Assembly: GCF_003731765.1 (NCBI RefSeq)
Contig: NZ_MOAL01000001.1
Location: forward strand, 186,001 to 250,000
Direction of reading: 5' to 3'
Source: Pseudomonas chlororaphis
Lineage (GTDB): Bacteria > Pseudomonadota > Gammaproteobacteria > Pseudomonadales > Pseudomonadaceae
Length of the DNA stretch: 64,000 bases
Positions 9,139 through 17,235 of this stretch are shown here, piece by piece. The stretch's first letter is position 1, and each line of letters begins with the position of its first letter. Made by a program: the position numbers and the translations under genes. The notes beneath the pieces are model-generated. The model made no database searches. It saw nothing but the letters and a program-made list of their open reading frames with translations, and had not been told where the DNA came from.

Positions 9139-9942
9139 ATGCTCGCCATTCCCCGGTTGCTGATAGCCCTTCTCTGCACTTGCCTGAGCCTGATGGCCCA
9201 CGGCGAGAAGTTGCGCATTGTCACCGATCCCTGGCCGCCCTACGCCTACGAGGAAAATGGCCAGGCCATGGGCCTGGATTACGAAACCACGGCCATTGTT
9301 TTCCAACGCATGGGGATCGAAGTGCAGTGGCAATTCCTGCCCTGGAAGCGCTGCCTGGCCATGCTAGAGCAAGGGCAAGCCGATGCTGTGCTGGATATCT
9401 TTCATCGCGAAGAGCGAGAAAAACTCCTGCTTTACCCCAGCGAACCGCTCTCGGACGTCGAGTTCGTGATGTTCTACGCCAACCAGCGGCCCCACCCGTT
9501 CAAGCGCCTGGACGAGTTGCGCGGCCTGACCGTCGGCACCACCCCGGGCTACCTGTACACCGACGACTTCAACGACTCGCCGCTGTTCAAGCGCGAACCT
9601 GCCCCCACCCAGGAAGCCAACTTCGGCAAGCTGCTGCTGGGACGCATCGACCTGCTGATTACCGACCGCCGGGTGGGGCATTACCTGCTCGACACCCTGA
9701 AGATCCGCGACCAGGTCACCGAGAACCCCTTTGTGCTGACCCGCCAGGGCCAATTCCTCGCCGTGCGCCGCAACGCCGGCATGGACCTCCTGGTGCAACG
9801 CTTCGCCGCCGAGCTCAAGCGTTTCAAGCGTGAACCGGCTTACGCCGAACTGAGCGCGCGATATGGCGCAGGGCCTAAAGGCAGAACGCCCCCGGCGACA
9901 TCAGAAAAAACCGTTGAGCAGCAGGAAAGCAGCGTACCGTGA
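9139..9942 (+). CDS. Periplasmic solute-binding protein (amino-acid type, family 3)
   Basis: 267-aa secreted protein with an N-terminal signal peptide (cleavage probably near AHG-EK, residue 22). The mature start KLRIVTDPWPPYAYEENGQAMG is the typical SBP_bac_3 opening, and ADAVLDIFHREERE and GRIDLLITDRRVG follow the family. No permease or ATPase gene is next to it, so it is an orphan; such orphans in Pseudomonas often serve distant transporters or sensing. The hydrophilic C-terminal tail after residue 245 is not part of the fold. Ligand unknown. Confidence 0.82.
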   Translation: MLAIPRLLIALLCTCLSLMAHGEKLRIVTDPWPPYAYEENGQAMGLDYETTAIVFQRMGIEVQWQFLPWKRCLAMLEQGQADAVLDIFHREEREKLLLYPSEPLSDVEFVMFYANQRPHPFKRLDELRGLTVGTTPGYLYTDDFNDSPLFKREPAPTQEANFGKLLLGRIDLLITDRRVGHYLLDTLKIRDQVTENPFVLTRQGQFLAVRRNAGMDLLVQRFAAELKRFKREPAYAELSARYGAGPKGRTPPATSEKTVEQQESSVP

Positions 9943-9951
9943 TTGCTCTGT

Positions 9952-9957
9952 TATACT
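9952..9957 (+). promoter_or_regulatory. Candidate -10 box for rhlE
   Basis: TATACT lies 10 bp after the end of the solute-binding protein gene, with no good -35 at 17 bp. If used, it gives the helicase mRNA a leader of about 205 nt, which contains no gene I can recognise. Confidence 0.4.
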
Positions 9958-10168
9958 CCGGCCTCCCGCCAGGCTCACGCCCGGACGCTGGCCCCTGTTC
10001 AAGGCTTCTCGACACCGCTACAGCGCAGCTCAACAGCCCGCGCGAGCCGTCGCTGACCCGCCTTCACAGATCTCAGCAGGACCGGACGGGATTGCGTCCC
10101 CTTAAACGCCATTCACGCCCGGTAAGACTATCCCTTTGGGCCAAGCCCTCACTAAAACAGGATTACTC

Positions 10169-12049
10169 ATGTCCTTTGCTTCCCTCGGTCTCTCCGAGGC
10201 TTTAGTCGGCGCGATCGAAGCCGCCGGCTACACCCAGCCTACTCCGGTGCAACAGCGGGCCATTCCCGCCGTGTTGCAAGGTCGCGATCTGATGGTTGCG
10301 GCACAGACAGGTACTGGTAAAACCGGCGGCTTCGCCCTTCCGATTCTGGAGCGGTTGTTTCCCAATGGTCACCCGGACAAATCCCAGCGTCACGGCCCGC
10401 GCCAACCGCGCGTACTGGTCCTGACCCCCACTCGCGAACTCGCCGCGCAAGTGCATGACAGCTTCAAGCTGTATGCCCGCGACCTGAAGTTCGTCAGCGC
10501 CTGCATCTTCGGCGGCGTCGGCATGAACCCGCAGGTTCAGGCCATGGCCCGTGGCGTCGATGTACTGGTGGCCTGCCCTGGCCGCCTGCTCGACCTGTGC
10601 GGTCAAGGCAGCGTCGACCTGTCCCACGTGGAAATCCTCGTGCTGGACGAAGCCGACCGCATGCTCGACATGGGTTTTGTGCATGACGTGAAGAAGGTCC
10701 TCGCACGCCTCCCGGCCAAGCGTCAGAACCTGCTGTTCTCGGCAACCTTCTCCAACGACATCACCGCCTTGGCGGGCAAGTTGCTGCACAACCCCGAGCG
10801 CATCGAAGTCACGCCGCCGAACACCACGGTCGAGCGTATCGAGCAGCGGGTGTTCCGCCTGGCCGCGAGCCACAAGCGTGCATTGCTGGCGCACTTGATC
10901 ACCGCCGGCGCTTGGGAACAGGTCCTGGTCTTTACCCGCACCAAGCACGGCGCCAACCGCCTGGCCGAGTACCTGGACAAGCACGGTCTCACCGCTGTCG
11001 CCATCCACGGCAACAAGAGCCAGAACGCGCGCACCAAAGCCTTGGCCGATTTCAAGGCCGGTGAAGTGCGGATCCTGGTAGCGACCGATATCGCCGCCCG
11101 TGGCCTGGACATCGACCAACTGCCACACGTGGTCAACTTCGAGCTGCCGAACGTCGACGAAGACTACGTGCACCGCATCGGCCGTACTGGCCGCGCCGGT
11201 CGTTCGGGCGAAGCCATCTCCCTGGTGGCGCCGGACGAAGAAAAACTGCTGAAAAGCATCGAGCGCATGACCAAGCAGAAAATCGCCGACGGCGACCTGA
11301 TGGGCTTCGATGCCAGCGCTGTGGAAGCCGAGAAACCGGAAGTCCGCGAGCGTCCTGATGTGCGTAACCCGCGCAACGCCCGTGGTCCTCGTGGCGATGG
11401 CCCGAACGGCGGCGGTGGCGGCGGCGGTCGCAAGGACAAGGGCAAGGACAAGGGCGGCAAGGACAAACCTGCCGCTCGTGGCGATCGCCCGGCCCGTGAG
11501 CAGAAGCCCCGCGAAGGGACTCCGGCCCGCGAACAGCGCCAGCCAGCGCCACGTGCCGCCGCCGATCGCGCGCCTGACGAGTTCCTGGACGACGATATCG
11601 ATAACTTCGGTAACCGTGTCGACTACGTACCCCAGGCCAAACCGGCCCAGGGCCGCGGCCGTCGTCCGGGGGCTCCGGCTCAAGGCGCGGGTGCCGGCAG
11701 CGGTGCTCCACGTGGCGGCCAGCCACAGGGCGGTCGTCAGAATGGCCCGCGCAACAGCAGCGGCGGCACCACCGGTACTCCGCCGGCCAAGCGCAGCGGC
11801 CCGCGCAATGGCGCACCCCGTGACGGCCAGGCCCGTCGCGAAGACTCGCGCAGCAACAACCGTCGCCCGGCCCGTGATGATCAGCCACGTTCGTCCGAGC
11901 CAGCCGTGCAGAACCCGCGCGGTGGTCCTGCGCCGAAGATCATCCACAAGGAATCGAAAGCCGACCGCTTTCCAACACCTGAGCAGTTGGATCAACTGCC
12001 AGGCCGTCCTCGTGGTGAAAAACCGGCGCTGTTGACCCGTAACCGTTAA
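10169..12049 (+). CDS. rhlE: DEAD-box ATP-dependent RNA helicase, RhlE family
   Basis: 626-aa RNA helicase acting in RNA decay and ribosome assembly. Motifs in order: Q motif [12 protein letters not shown], motif [10 protein letters not shown], Ia [20 protein letters not shown], and [13 protein letters not shown], all within the first 380 residues. The remaining 240 residues are a low-complexity basic tail rich in Arg, Gly, Lys and Pro (seven Gly in a row, [12 protein letters not shown]), which resembles RhlE2-type proteins. The ATG at 10169 is chosen since MSFASLGLS is the family start; an in-frame upstream start at 10136 lacks support. A long leader precedes it and a strong terminator follows. 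Confidence 0.94.
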   Translation: MSFASLGLSEALVGAIEAAGYTQPTPVQQRAIPAVLQGRDLMVAAQTGTGKTGGFALPILERLFPNGHPDKSQRHGPRQPRVLVLTPTRELAAQVHDSFKLYARDLKFVSACIFGGVGMNPQVQAMARGVDVLVACPGRLLDLCGQGSVDLSHVEILVLDEADRMLDMGFVHDVKKVLARLPAKRQNLLFSATFSNDITALAGKLLHNPERIEVTPPNTTVERIEQRVFRLAASHKRALLAHLITAGAWEQVLVFTRTKHGANRLAEYLDKHGLTAVAIHGNKSQNARTKALADFKAGEVRILVATDIAARGLDIDQLPHVVNFELPNVDEDYVHRIGRTGRAGRSGEAISLVAPDEEKLLKSIERMTKQKIADGDLMGFDASAVEAEKPEVRERPDVRNPRNARGPRGDGPNGGGGGGGRKDKGKDKGGKDKPAARGDRPAREQKPREGTPAREQRQPAPRAAADRAPDEFLDDDIDNFGNRVDYVPQAKPAQGRGRRPGAPAQGAGAGSGAPRGGQPQGGRQNGPRNSSGGTTGTPPAKRSGPRNGAPRDGQARREDSRSNNRRPARDDQPRSSEPAVQNPRGGPAPKIIHKESKADRFPTPEQLDQLPGRPRGEKPALLTRNR

Positions 12050-12070
12050 CGGTTCGTTTCAGCCAGGCAC

Positions 12071-12108
12071 AAAAAACGCCCCCGACCGCAAGATCGGGGG
12101 CGTTTTTT
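12071..12108. terminator. Bidirectional intrinsic terminator after rhlE
   Basis: AAAAAACGCCCCCGA pairs with TCGGGGGCGTTTTTT around a short loop. The A-run/T-run on both sides means it can work on both strands. It is 22 bp after the rhlE stop. Confidence 0.93.
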
Positions 12109-12138
12109 GTTGCGCAGCGACAAGCCGGGGCCCAGACA

Positions 12139-12169
12139 GCAAAACGCCGACTCAAGGTCGGCGTTTTGC
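12139..12169. terminator. Second intrinsic terminator, at the end of the yceI gene
   Basis: GCAAAACGCCGAC (12139-12151), loop TCAAG, then the perfect complement GTCGGCGTTTTGC (12157-12169). It is 15 bp past the yceI stop on the minus strand; its T-run there is only four bases long but within a symmetrical stem. Two terminators back to back separate rhlE from yceI. Confidence 0.85.
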
Positions 12170-12184
12170 TGCAAGCGAGGATTA

Positions 12185-12781
12185 TTACTTCGCTTTCACA
12201 CCTTCGAAGGTGATGTACAGCTCGACGTTGTTGGACGCCGGGCCCAGGTCCATCATCTTGCCGAAGTCCTGGCGATTGATGGTGGTGGTGCCTTCGAAGC
12301 CAGCACGGTAGCCGCCCCATGGATCCTTGCCTTCACCCAGGAAGGTGGACTTGACCACGACCGACTTGGTCACGCCGTGCAGGGTCAGGTCGCCGGTCAC
12401 GTCGGCGGTCAGCTTGCCATCGGCGTTCTTGCCGGTTGGCTTGACGCTGGTGGAGACGAACTTGGCGTCAGCAAACTTGCCCACGTCCAGGAAGTCTTTG
12501 CTGGCGATGTGCTTGTCGCGCTCGGCGTGGTTGGTGAACACGCTGGCGGTGCGCACATTGACTTCGATCTTGGCGTCTTCAGGCTTCGCCGCGTCAAAGC
12601 TGAACTTACCGTCCAGGTCCTTGAAAGTACCGGTGATGAAGCTGTAGCCCAGGTGGCTGATCTTGAAGTCGATGAAGGCGTGCTGGCCTTCCTTGTCGAT
12701 TACGTAGTCAGCAGCCATCGCCGAACCAGCGGACAACAGAGCGGAACCGATGGCCAGAGCGGCGAGAGTCTTTTTCAACAT
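12185..12781 (-). CDS. YceI family periplasmic protein (PasP-like)
   Basis: 198-aa secreted protein with a clear signal peptide ([20 protein letters not shown], cleavage after AMA at residue 23). The mature part begins [25 protein letters not shown] and contains [18 protein letters not shown] and [11 protein letters not shown], typical of the YceI lipocalin-like beta barrel, which binds isoprenoid-type lipids in known members. In P. aeruginosa the orthologue PasP was described as a secreted small protease, a function not evident from motifs. RBS AAAAGGAA precedes the start. It lies 31 bp downstream of the cytochrome b561 gene, likely one transcript. Confidence 0.92.
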   Translation of the reverse strand: MLKKTLAALAIGSALLSAGSAMAADYVIDKEGQHAFIDFKISHLGYSFITGTFKDLDGKFSFDAAKPEDAKIEVNVRTASVFTNHAERDKHIASKDFLDVGKFADAKFVSTSVKPTGKNADGKLTADVTGDLTLHGVTKSVVVKSTFLGEGKDPWGGYRAGFEGTTTINRQDFGKMMDLGPASNNVELYITFEGVKAK

Positions 12782-12812
12782 GCTTCTATTCCTTTTGAGT
12801 CGAGGTTGAACT

Positions 12813-13364
12813 TCAGGCTTTGCGGCCCAGCATACGAGTCAGGGTCGCATCACGGTCGATAAAGTGGTGTTTCAGAGCGGCCAGGCCATGCAGCCCGGCG
12901 AAAATCACGATCACCCAGGCCAGGTACAGATGCACCTCGCCTGCTACATCCGCCTGGTCCGGTAGCCCGGAAAGCAGTGCGGGTACTTCAAACAGGCCGA
13001 ACACCGGGATCCCGACACCGTCTGCAGTGGAAATCAGGTAACCGGCAATCATCACAGCGAACAGGCTGAGATAAAGGAATGCATGGCCGAACTTGGCGCC
13101 CAGGCGAGTCAGGCGCCCGTGGTTGGCCGGCGCTGGCGGTGGCGGGCTGATAAAGCGCCAGAGCACCCGCAGCAGCATGATTGCAAACAGCGTCAGACCA
13201 ATGCTTTTGTGCAGGTCCGGTGCGTCTTTGCGCCACGTACTGTAGTAGTCCAGGCCAACCATCCACAGGCCCAGGGCGAACAAGCCGAACACCACCAAGG
13301 CCACGCCCCAGTGCAGAACAATGCTTACCCAACCGTAGCGCGAAGCGGAATTACGTAGCTGCAT
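12813..13364 (-). CDS. Cytochrome b561 family protein
   Basis: 183-aa inner-membrane protein with four helices. His residues typical of the bis-heme b561 fold are seen in [44 protein letters not shown] and [25 protein letters not shown]. It should move electrons across or within the membrane. The pairing b561-yceI is common and suggests a shared job, perhaps ubiquinone-related, as inference. The ATG at 13364 is chosen because AGGAT precedes it; a start at 13394 would be TTG without support. Confidence 0.9.
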   Translation of the reverse strand: MQLRNSASRYGWVSIVLHWGVALVVFGLFALGLWMVGLDYYSTWRKDAPDLHKSIGLTLFAIMLLRVLWRFISPPPPAPANHGRLTRLGAKFGHAFLYLSLFAVMIAGYLISTADGVGIPVFGLFEVPALLSGLPDQADVAGEVHLYLAWVIVIFAGLHGLAALKHHFIDRDATLTRMLGRKA

Positions 13365-13418
13365 GACTTGAATCCTGTAAGAACTGCTGCCCAAGACTAG
13401 CGATTTACCTATCGAATT

Positions 13419-13438
13419 AAAGCGGAAAATTTCGCTTT
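13419..13438. promoter_or_regulatory. Near-palindrome upstream of the b561-yceI pair
   Basis: AAAGCGGAAAATTTCGCTTT has 6-bp inverted arms AAAGCG/CGCTTT around an AT core. It lies 55-74 bp upstream of the b561 start in an AT-rich gap (13365-13647), a usual place for an operator. No family is assigned. Confidence 0.35.
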
Positions 13439-13565
13439 GAAATATCGAGAAATATGATCTTAAGGGTAGGCACAGTACGTTAACGATGGATTAAGGACTA
13501 TCCCCAAAAAACGTGACAGACCGTCCTATGTTTACTGCGAATTTATTCTTCCGAACCTCAATAGG

Positions 13566-13594
13566 TTGTGACACAGCCCGGCATTGCATAGGCT
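13566..13594 (+). promoter_or_regulatory. Candidate bioA promoter
   Basis: TTGTGA (13566-13571) and TAGGCT (13589-13594) are separated by 17 bp and lie 54 bp before the bioA ATG. The -35 is fair, the -10 poor. I saw no BirA-type TTGTAAACC operator in this gap. Confidence 0.35.
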
Positions 13595-13647
13595 TGCGCG
13601 ACTGTTTTGCCTGCGCCCGCCGCAGGACCGCTTCGAGGAGATAGACG

Positions 13648-15054
13648 ATGGGCCTGAACAACCAGTGGATGCAACGTGACCTCGCGGTGTTGTGGCACCC
13701 CTGCACCCAGATGAAAGACCACGAGCAACTGCCACTGATCCCGATCAAACGCGGTGAAGGCGTGTGGCTGGAGGATTTCGAAGGCAAGCGTTACCTCGAC
13801 GCGGTCAGCTCCTGGTGGGTCAACGTTTTCGGCCACGCCAACCCGCGCATCAACCAGCGCATCAAGGACCAGGTGGACCAACTGGAGCACGTGATCCTCG
13901 CCGGCTTCAGCCACCAGCCGGTGATCGAGTTGTCCGAGCGCCTGGTGAAGATCACCCCTGAAGGCCTGACTCGCTGCTTCTACGCCGATAACGGCTCATC
14001 GTGCATCGAAGTCGCGCTGAAGATGAGCTTTCACTACTGGCTCAACCGCGGCCAGCCGAACAAAAAACGCTTCGTCACCCTGACCAACAGCTACCACGGT
14101 GAAACCATGGCGGCGATGTCGGTGGGCGACGTGCCGCTGTTCACCGAAACCTACAAAGCCCTGCTGCTGGACACCATCAAGGTGCCGAGCCCGGACTGCT
14201 ACCTGCGCCCGGAAGGCATGGGTTGGGAAGAGCATTCGCGAAACATGTTCGCGGCCATGGAGCAGACCCTGGCCGAGCACCACGACAGTGTCGCTGCGGT
14301 GATTGTCGAGCCGCTGATCCAGGGCGCCGGCGGTATGCGGATGTACCACCCGGTGTACCTCAAGCTGCTGCGCGAAGCCTGCGACCGCTACGGCGTGCAC
14401 CTGATCCACGATGAAATCGCCGTGGGCTTCGGCCGCACCGGGACCCTGTTCGCCTGCGAACAGGCCGGTATCCGCCCGGACTTCCTGTGCCTGTCCAAGG
14501 CCTTGACTGGCGGCTACCTGCCGCTGGCCGCGGTGGTCACCACCGACGACGTGTACAGCGCCTTCTATGACGACTACCCGACCCTGCGCGCCTTCCTCCA
14601 CTCCCACAGCTACACCGGCAACCCCTTGGCGTGCGCGGCGGCCCTGGCGACCCTGGACATCTTCGAAGAGGACCGGGTGATCGAGAACAACCAGGTCCTG
14701 GCCCAGCGCATGGCCACCTCGACCGCACACCTGGCGGACCACCCGAATGTCGCGGAAGTGCGCCAGACCGGCATGGTCCTGGCCATCGAGATGGTCCAGG
14801 ACAAGGCGAGCAAGACCGCCTATCCATGGCAGGAGCGACGTGGCCTCAAAGTGTTCCAGCATGCCCTGGAGCGCGGCGCGCTGTTACGGCCCCTGGGCAG
14901 CGTGGTGTATTTCCTGCCGCCGTATGTCATCACCCCGGAGCAGATCGACTTCCTCGCCGAGGTCGCCAGCGAAGGCATCGACATCGCCACCAGCGACCGC
15001 GTCAGTGTGTCGGTGCCCAAGGACTTCCACCCCGGGTTCCGCGACCCGGGCTGA
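13648..15054 (+). CDS. bioA: Adenosylmethionine--8-amino-7-oxononanoate aminotransferase
   Basis: 468-aa PLP enzyme of biotin synthesis that transfers the amino group of SAM to KAPA, giving DAPA. Class III aminotransferase motifs: HPCTQMKDHEQLPLIPI and YLDAVSSWWVNVFGHANP at the N-terminus, YADNGSSCIEVALKM, LIHDEIAVGFGRTGTLF, and LCLSKALTGGYLPLA with the PLP lysine at 284. The ATG follows GAGGAGATAG. It is apart from the other bio genes, as usual in Pseudomonas, and lies directly before rsmE. Confidence 0.96.
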   Translation: MGLNNQWMQRDLAVLWHPCTQMKDHEQLPLIPIKRGEGVWLEDFEGKRYLDAVSSWWVNVFGHANPRINQRIKDQVDQLEHVILAGFSHQPVIELSERLVKITPEGLTRCFYADNGSSCIEVALKMSFHYWLNRGQPNKKRFVTLTNSYHGETMAAMSVGDVPLFTETYKALLLDTIKVPSPDCYLRPEGMGWEEHSRNMFAAMEQTLAEHHDSVAAVIVEPLIQGAGGMRMYHPVYLKLLREACDRYGVHLIHDEIAVGFGRTGTLFACEQAGIRPDFLCLSKALTGGYLPLAAVVTTDDVYSAFYDDYPTLRAFLHSHSYTGNPLACAAALATLDIFEEDRVIENNQVLAQRMATSTAHLADHPNVAEVRQTGMVLAIEMVQDKASKTAYPWQERRGLKVFQHALERGALLRPLGSVVYFLPPYVITPEQIDFLAEVASEGIDIATSDRVSVSVPKDFHPGFRDPG

Positions 15055-15084
15055 GCCCACTGCCCAGCTCCTGCACCCTTTACC

Positions 15085-15160
15085 GTAGGAGCTGGCTTGC
15101 CAGCGAAGCACCTCGATCAACACCGCACCATCGTTTATCGCCGGCAAGCCGGCTTCTACC
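15085..15160. repeat. REPIN (REP doublet)
   Basis: GTAGGAGCTGGCTTGCCAGCGA at the left and CGCCGGCAAGCCGGCTTCTAC at the right are inverted arms around about 30 bp of variable sequence. It lies between bioA and rsmE and is the same element as the units of the array after rsmE. Confidence 0.85.
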
Positions 15161-15175
15161 GCACAGAGAACCCAG

Positions 15176-15895
15176 ATGAGATTGTCCCGTTTCTTTATCG
15201 ACGCCCCCTTGAGCCTCGGCGAGCACGAATTGCCGGAAGCCCAGGCCCATTACATCGGGCGCGTGCTGCGCATGGCCGAAGGCGACGCGCTGCAAGTGTT
15301 CGACGGTTCGGGCACGGAGTTTCGCGGCACGCTGCGGGAAGTCGGCAAAAAACGCGTGGTGGTGCAACTCGACGAAAGCTTCGCTGGGCAAGTGGAGTCG
15401 CCGCTGCAGATTCATCTCGGCCAGGGCCTGTCCCGGGGCGAGCGCATGGACTGGGCGATTCAGAAAGCCACGGAACTGGGGGTCAGCGAAATCACGCCGA
15501 TTTTCAGCGAGCGCTGTGAAGTGCGGCTCAAGGATGAGCGGGCCGACAAGCGCCTGCTGCACTGGCGCCAAGTGGCAATCAGCGCCTGCGAACAGTGCGG
15601 GCGTTCCCGCGTCCCGGTGATTCACCCGCCGCTGCTGCTGGCGGACTGGATCAAGCACACCCAGGCTGACCTCAAGCTGGTGCTGCACCCGGTGGCCGAG
15701 CCCCTGGAGAGCCACGCCAAACCGGCCACCCTGGCCTTCCTGATCGGCCCGGAAGGCGGTCTGTCCGACGCCGAAGTGGAACAGGCCCACGGCGCCGGCT
15801 TCCTGCCCGCCCGCCTGGGCCCTCGCGTCCTGCGCACCGAAACCGCCCCCGTGGTGGCGCTGGCCGTGGCCCAACAACTCTGGGGCGATTTCTAA
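15176..15895 (+). CDS. rsmE: 16S rRNA (uracil(1498)-N(3))-methyltransferase
   Basis: 239-aa SPOUT-class methyltransferase that methylates U1498 of 16S rRNA. The N-terminal PUA-like domain starts MRLSRFFIDAPLSLGEHELP; the trefoil-knot SAM site is seen in LAFLIGPEGGLSDAEVEQA and LGPRVLRTETAPVVALA near the C-terminus. The start codon lies 16 bp after a REPIN, and the gene is followed within 8 bp by the tandem REPIN array, so it is boxed in by REP sequence on both sides. Confidence 0.95.
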   Translation: MRLSRFFIDAPLSLGEHELPEAQAHYIGRVLRMAEGDALQVFDGSGTEFRGTLREVGKKRVVVQLDESFAGQVESPLQIHLGQGLSRGERMDWAIQKATELGVSEITPIFSERCEVRLKDERADKRLLHWRQVAISACEQCGRSRVPVIHPPLLLADWIKHTQADLKLVLHPVAEPLESHAKPATLAFLIGPEGGLSDAEVEQAHGAGFLPARLGPRVLRTETAPVVALAVAQQLWGDF

Positions 15896-15902
15896 AACAC
15901 CC

Positions 15903-16473
15903 GTAGGAGCTGGCTTGCCAGCGATGGCGTCCACCCGCCCGGTGCTCGTCTCAAGGCCCCTTCGCCGGCAAGCCGGCTCCTACAAAAAACAGCGTCGCCT
16001 CCCGTAGGAGCTGGCTTGCCAGCGATAGCGCCCTCCAGCCCAGCGCACAGTTCAAGGCCCTCTTCGCCGGCAAGCCGGCTCCTACAAAAACAGCCTCGCC
16101 TCCCGTAGGAGCTGGCTTGCCAGCGATGGCGTCCGCCCGCCCGGCGCACGGCTCAAGGCCCCTTCGCCGGCAAGCCGGCTCCTACAAAAAACAGCGTCGC
16201 CTCCCGTAGGAGCTGGCTTGCCAGCGATGGCGTCCACCCGTCCGGCGCACGGCTCAAGGCCCCTTCGCCGGCAAGCCGGCTCCTACAAAAACAGCGTCGC
16301 CTCCCGTAGGAGCTGGCTTGCCAGCGATGGCGTCCGCCAGCCCAGCGCACCGCTCAAGGCCTCTTCGCCGGCAAGCCGGCTCCTACAAAAAACAGCGTTG
16401 CCTCCCGTAGGAGCGGGCTTGCCAGCGATGGCGTCCGCCAGCCCGGCGCAAGGCTCAAAACCGGCCCCTACAG
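15903..16473. repeat. Tandem array of six REPIN units, period about 101 bp
   Basis: Units begin with GTAGGAGCTGGCTTGCCAGC at 15903, 16004, 16105, 16206, 16306 and at 16407 (the last with GTAGGAGCGGGCTTGCC), so the period is 100-101 bp. Each contains GCGATGGCGTCC-type sequence, a variable middle, and the inverted arm CGCCGGCAAGCCGGCTCCTAC, joined by AAAAACAGCGTCGCCTCCC. The sixth unit is truncated and ends CCGGCCCCTACAGG. The middle parts differ by a few bases between units. The 572 bp between rsmE and the hemolysin III gene hold nothing else; short minus-strand reading frames across it are translated REP sequence. Confidence 0.96.
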
Positions 16474-17100
16474 GACGTAGAACAGGATCGCCACGAAGTG
16501 CAGCAGGCTGCCGGCGATCACGAACAGGTGCCAGATGCCATGGGCGTGGCGCAGGCGGCTGTCGAGGGCAAAGAAGATGATGCCCACGGTATAGAACACC
16601 CCGCCCGAGGCCAGCCAGGCAAACCCCGTCGACCCCAGTGCCGCCAGCAGCGGCTTGATTGCCACCAGCACGATCCAGCCCATGACCGCGTAGATCACGA
16701 TGGAAAGGATCCGCGCCTCGGAGCGCGGCTTGATCTCCTGAAGGATGCCGATCAGCGCCAACCCCCAGACAATCCCGAACAGGGTCCAGCCCCAGGGACC
16801 GCGCAAGGTCACCAGGCAGAACGGCGTGTAGCTGCCGGCAATCAGCAGGTAGATCGAAAAGTGATCGACCTTTTGCATGATCTCTTTTCTGCGCCCGCGC
16901 ACGCTGTGGTAGACCGTGGACGCGCTGTACAGCACCAGCAAAGTGAAGGCATAGATCGCCACGCTGACGATCTTCCAGGGGCTGCCGTCCAGGCTGGCCA
17001 AGACCAGCATCCAGACGCCCCCGACAAACGCCGCAATTGCCCCCACCAGGTGGGTCCAGGCGTTGAATCGTTCCCCGTAATACATCTGTCGCTCACTCAT
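16468..17100 (-). CDS. Hemolysin III family (PAQR/YqfA-like) membrane protein
   Basis: 210-aa protein with seven predicted membrane helices. Family motifs: GERFNAWTHLVGAIAAFVGG at the N-terminus, SASTVYHSVRG, QKVDHFSIYLLIAGSYTPF, and SRLRHAHGIWHLFVIAGSLLHF, which supply the conserved Ser, His and Asp residues of the CREST/PAQR superfamily metal site. Function in Pseudomonas is unknown; the hemolysin name is historical. The TAG stop (16468-16470) lies in the outer arm of the last unit of the REPIN array, so the C-terminus FYVL is set by the repeat boundary. Confidence 0.9.
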   Translation of the reverse strand: MSERQMYYGERFNAWTHLVGAIAAFVGGVWMLVLASLDGSPWKIVSVAIYAFTLLVLYSASTVYHSVRGRRKEIMQKVDHFSIYLLIAGSYTPFCLVTLRGPWGWTLFGIVWGLALIGILQEIKPRSEARILSIVIYAVMGWIVLVAIKPLLAALGSTGFAWLASGGVFYTVGIIFFALDSRLRHAHGIWHLFVIAGSLLHFVAILFYVL

Positions 17101-17235
17101 GAAAAGTTACAGGCGCAAGGCTCGGGCCTGCAGCGCCAAAGCGCAATCGTTGCAGCGCGCCCACGGAACAAAAAACCTGCGGCCAAGCCCTGACTCGTCG
17201 GGCACAATCAGACTCTTAGAACAAGAGTGGCCACC

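Noticed and set aside
10202..11995. 597-codon minus-strand frame opposite rhlE
   Set aside because: Antisense shadow of the helicase with no recognisable domain.
12071..12169. Two adjacent hairpins considered as a small RNA gene
   Set aside because: Each is a standard intrinsic terminator placed at the end of rhlE or yceI; no promoter lies between them.
13395..13647. BirA-type biotin operator before bioA
   Set aside because: No TTGTAAACC-type half-sites are present; only a weak promoter-like pair was found.
15892..16350. Two minus-strand reading frames rich in WQASSYG/LAGEG
   Set aside because: They are translated REP repeats within the tandem array, with no start signals and no real protein similarity.
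15903..16473. Possible CRISPR array because of regular direct repeats
   Set aside because: The whole 101-bp unit repeats, including the would-be spacers; units contain inverted REP arms and no cas gene is near.
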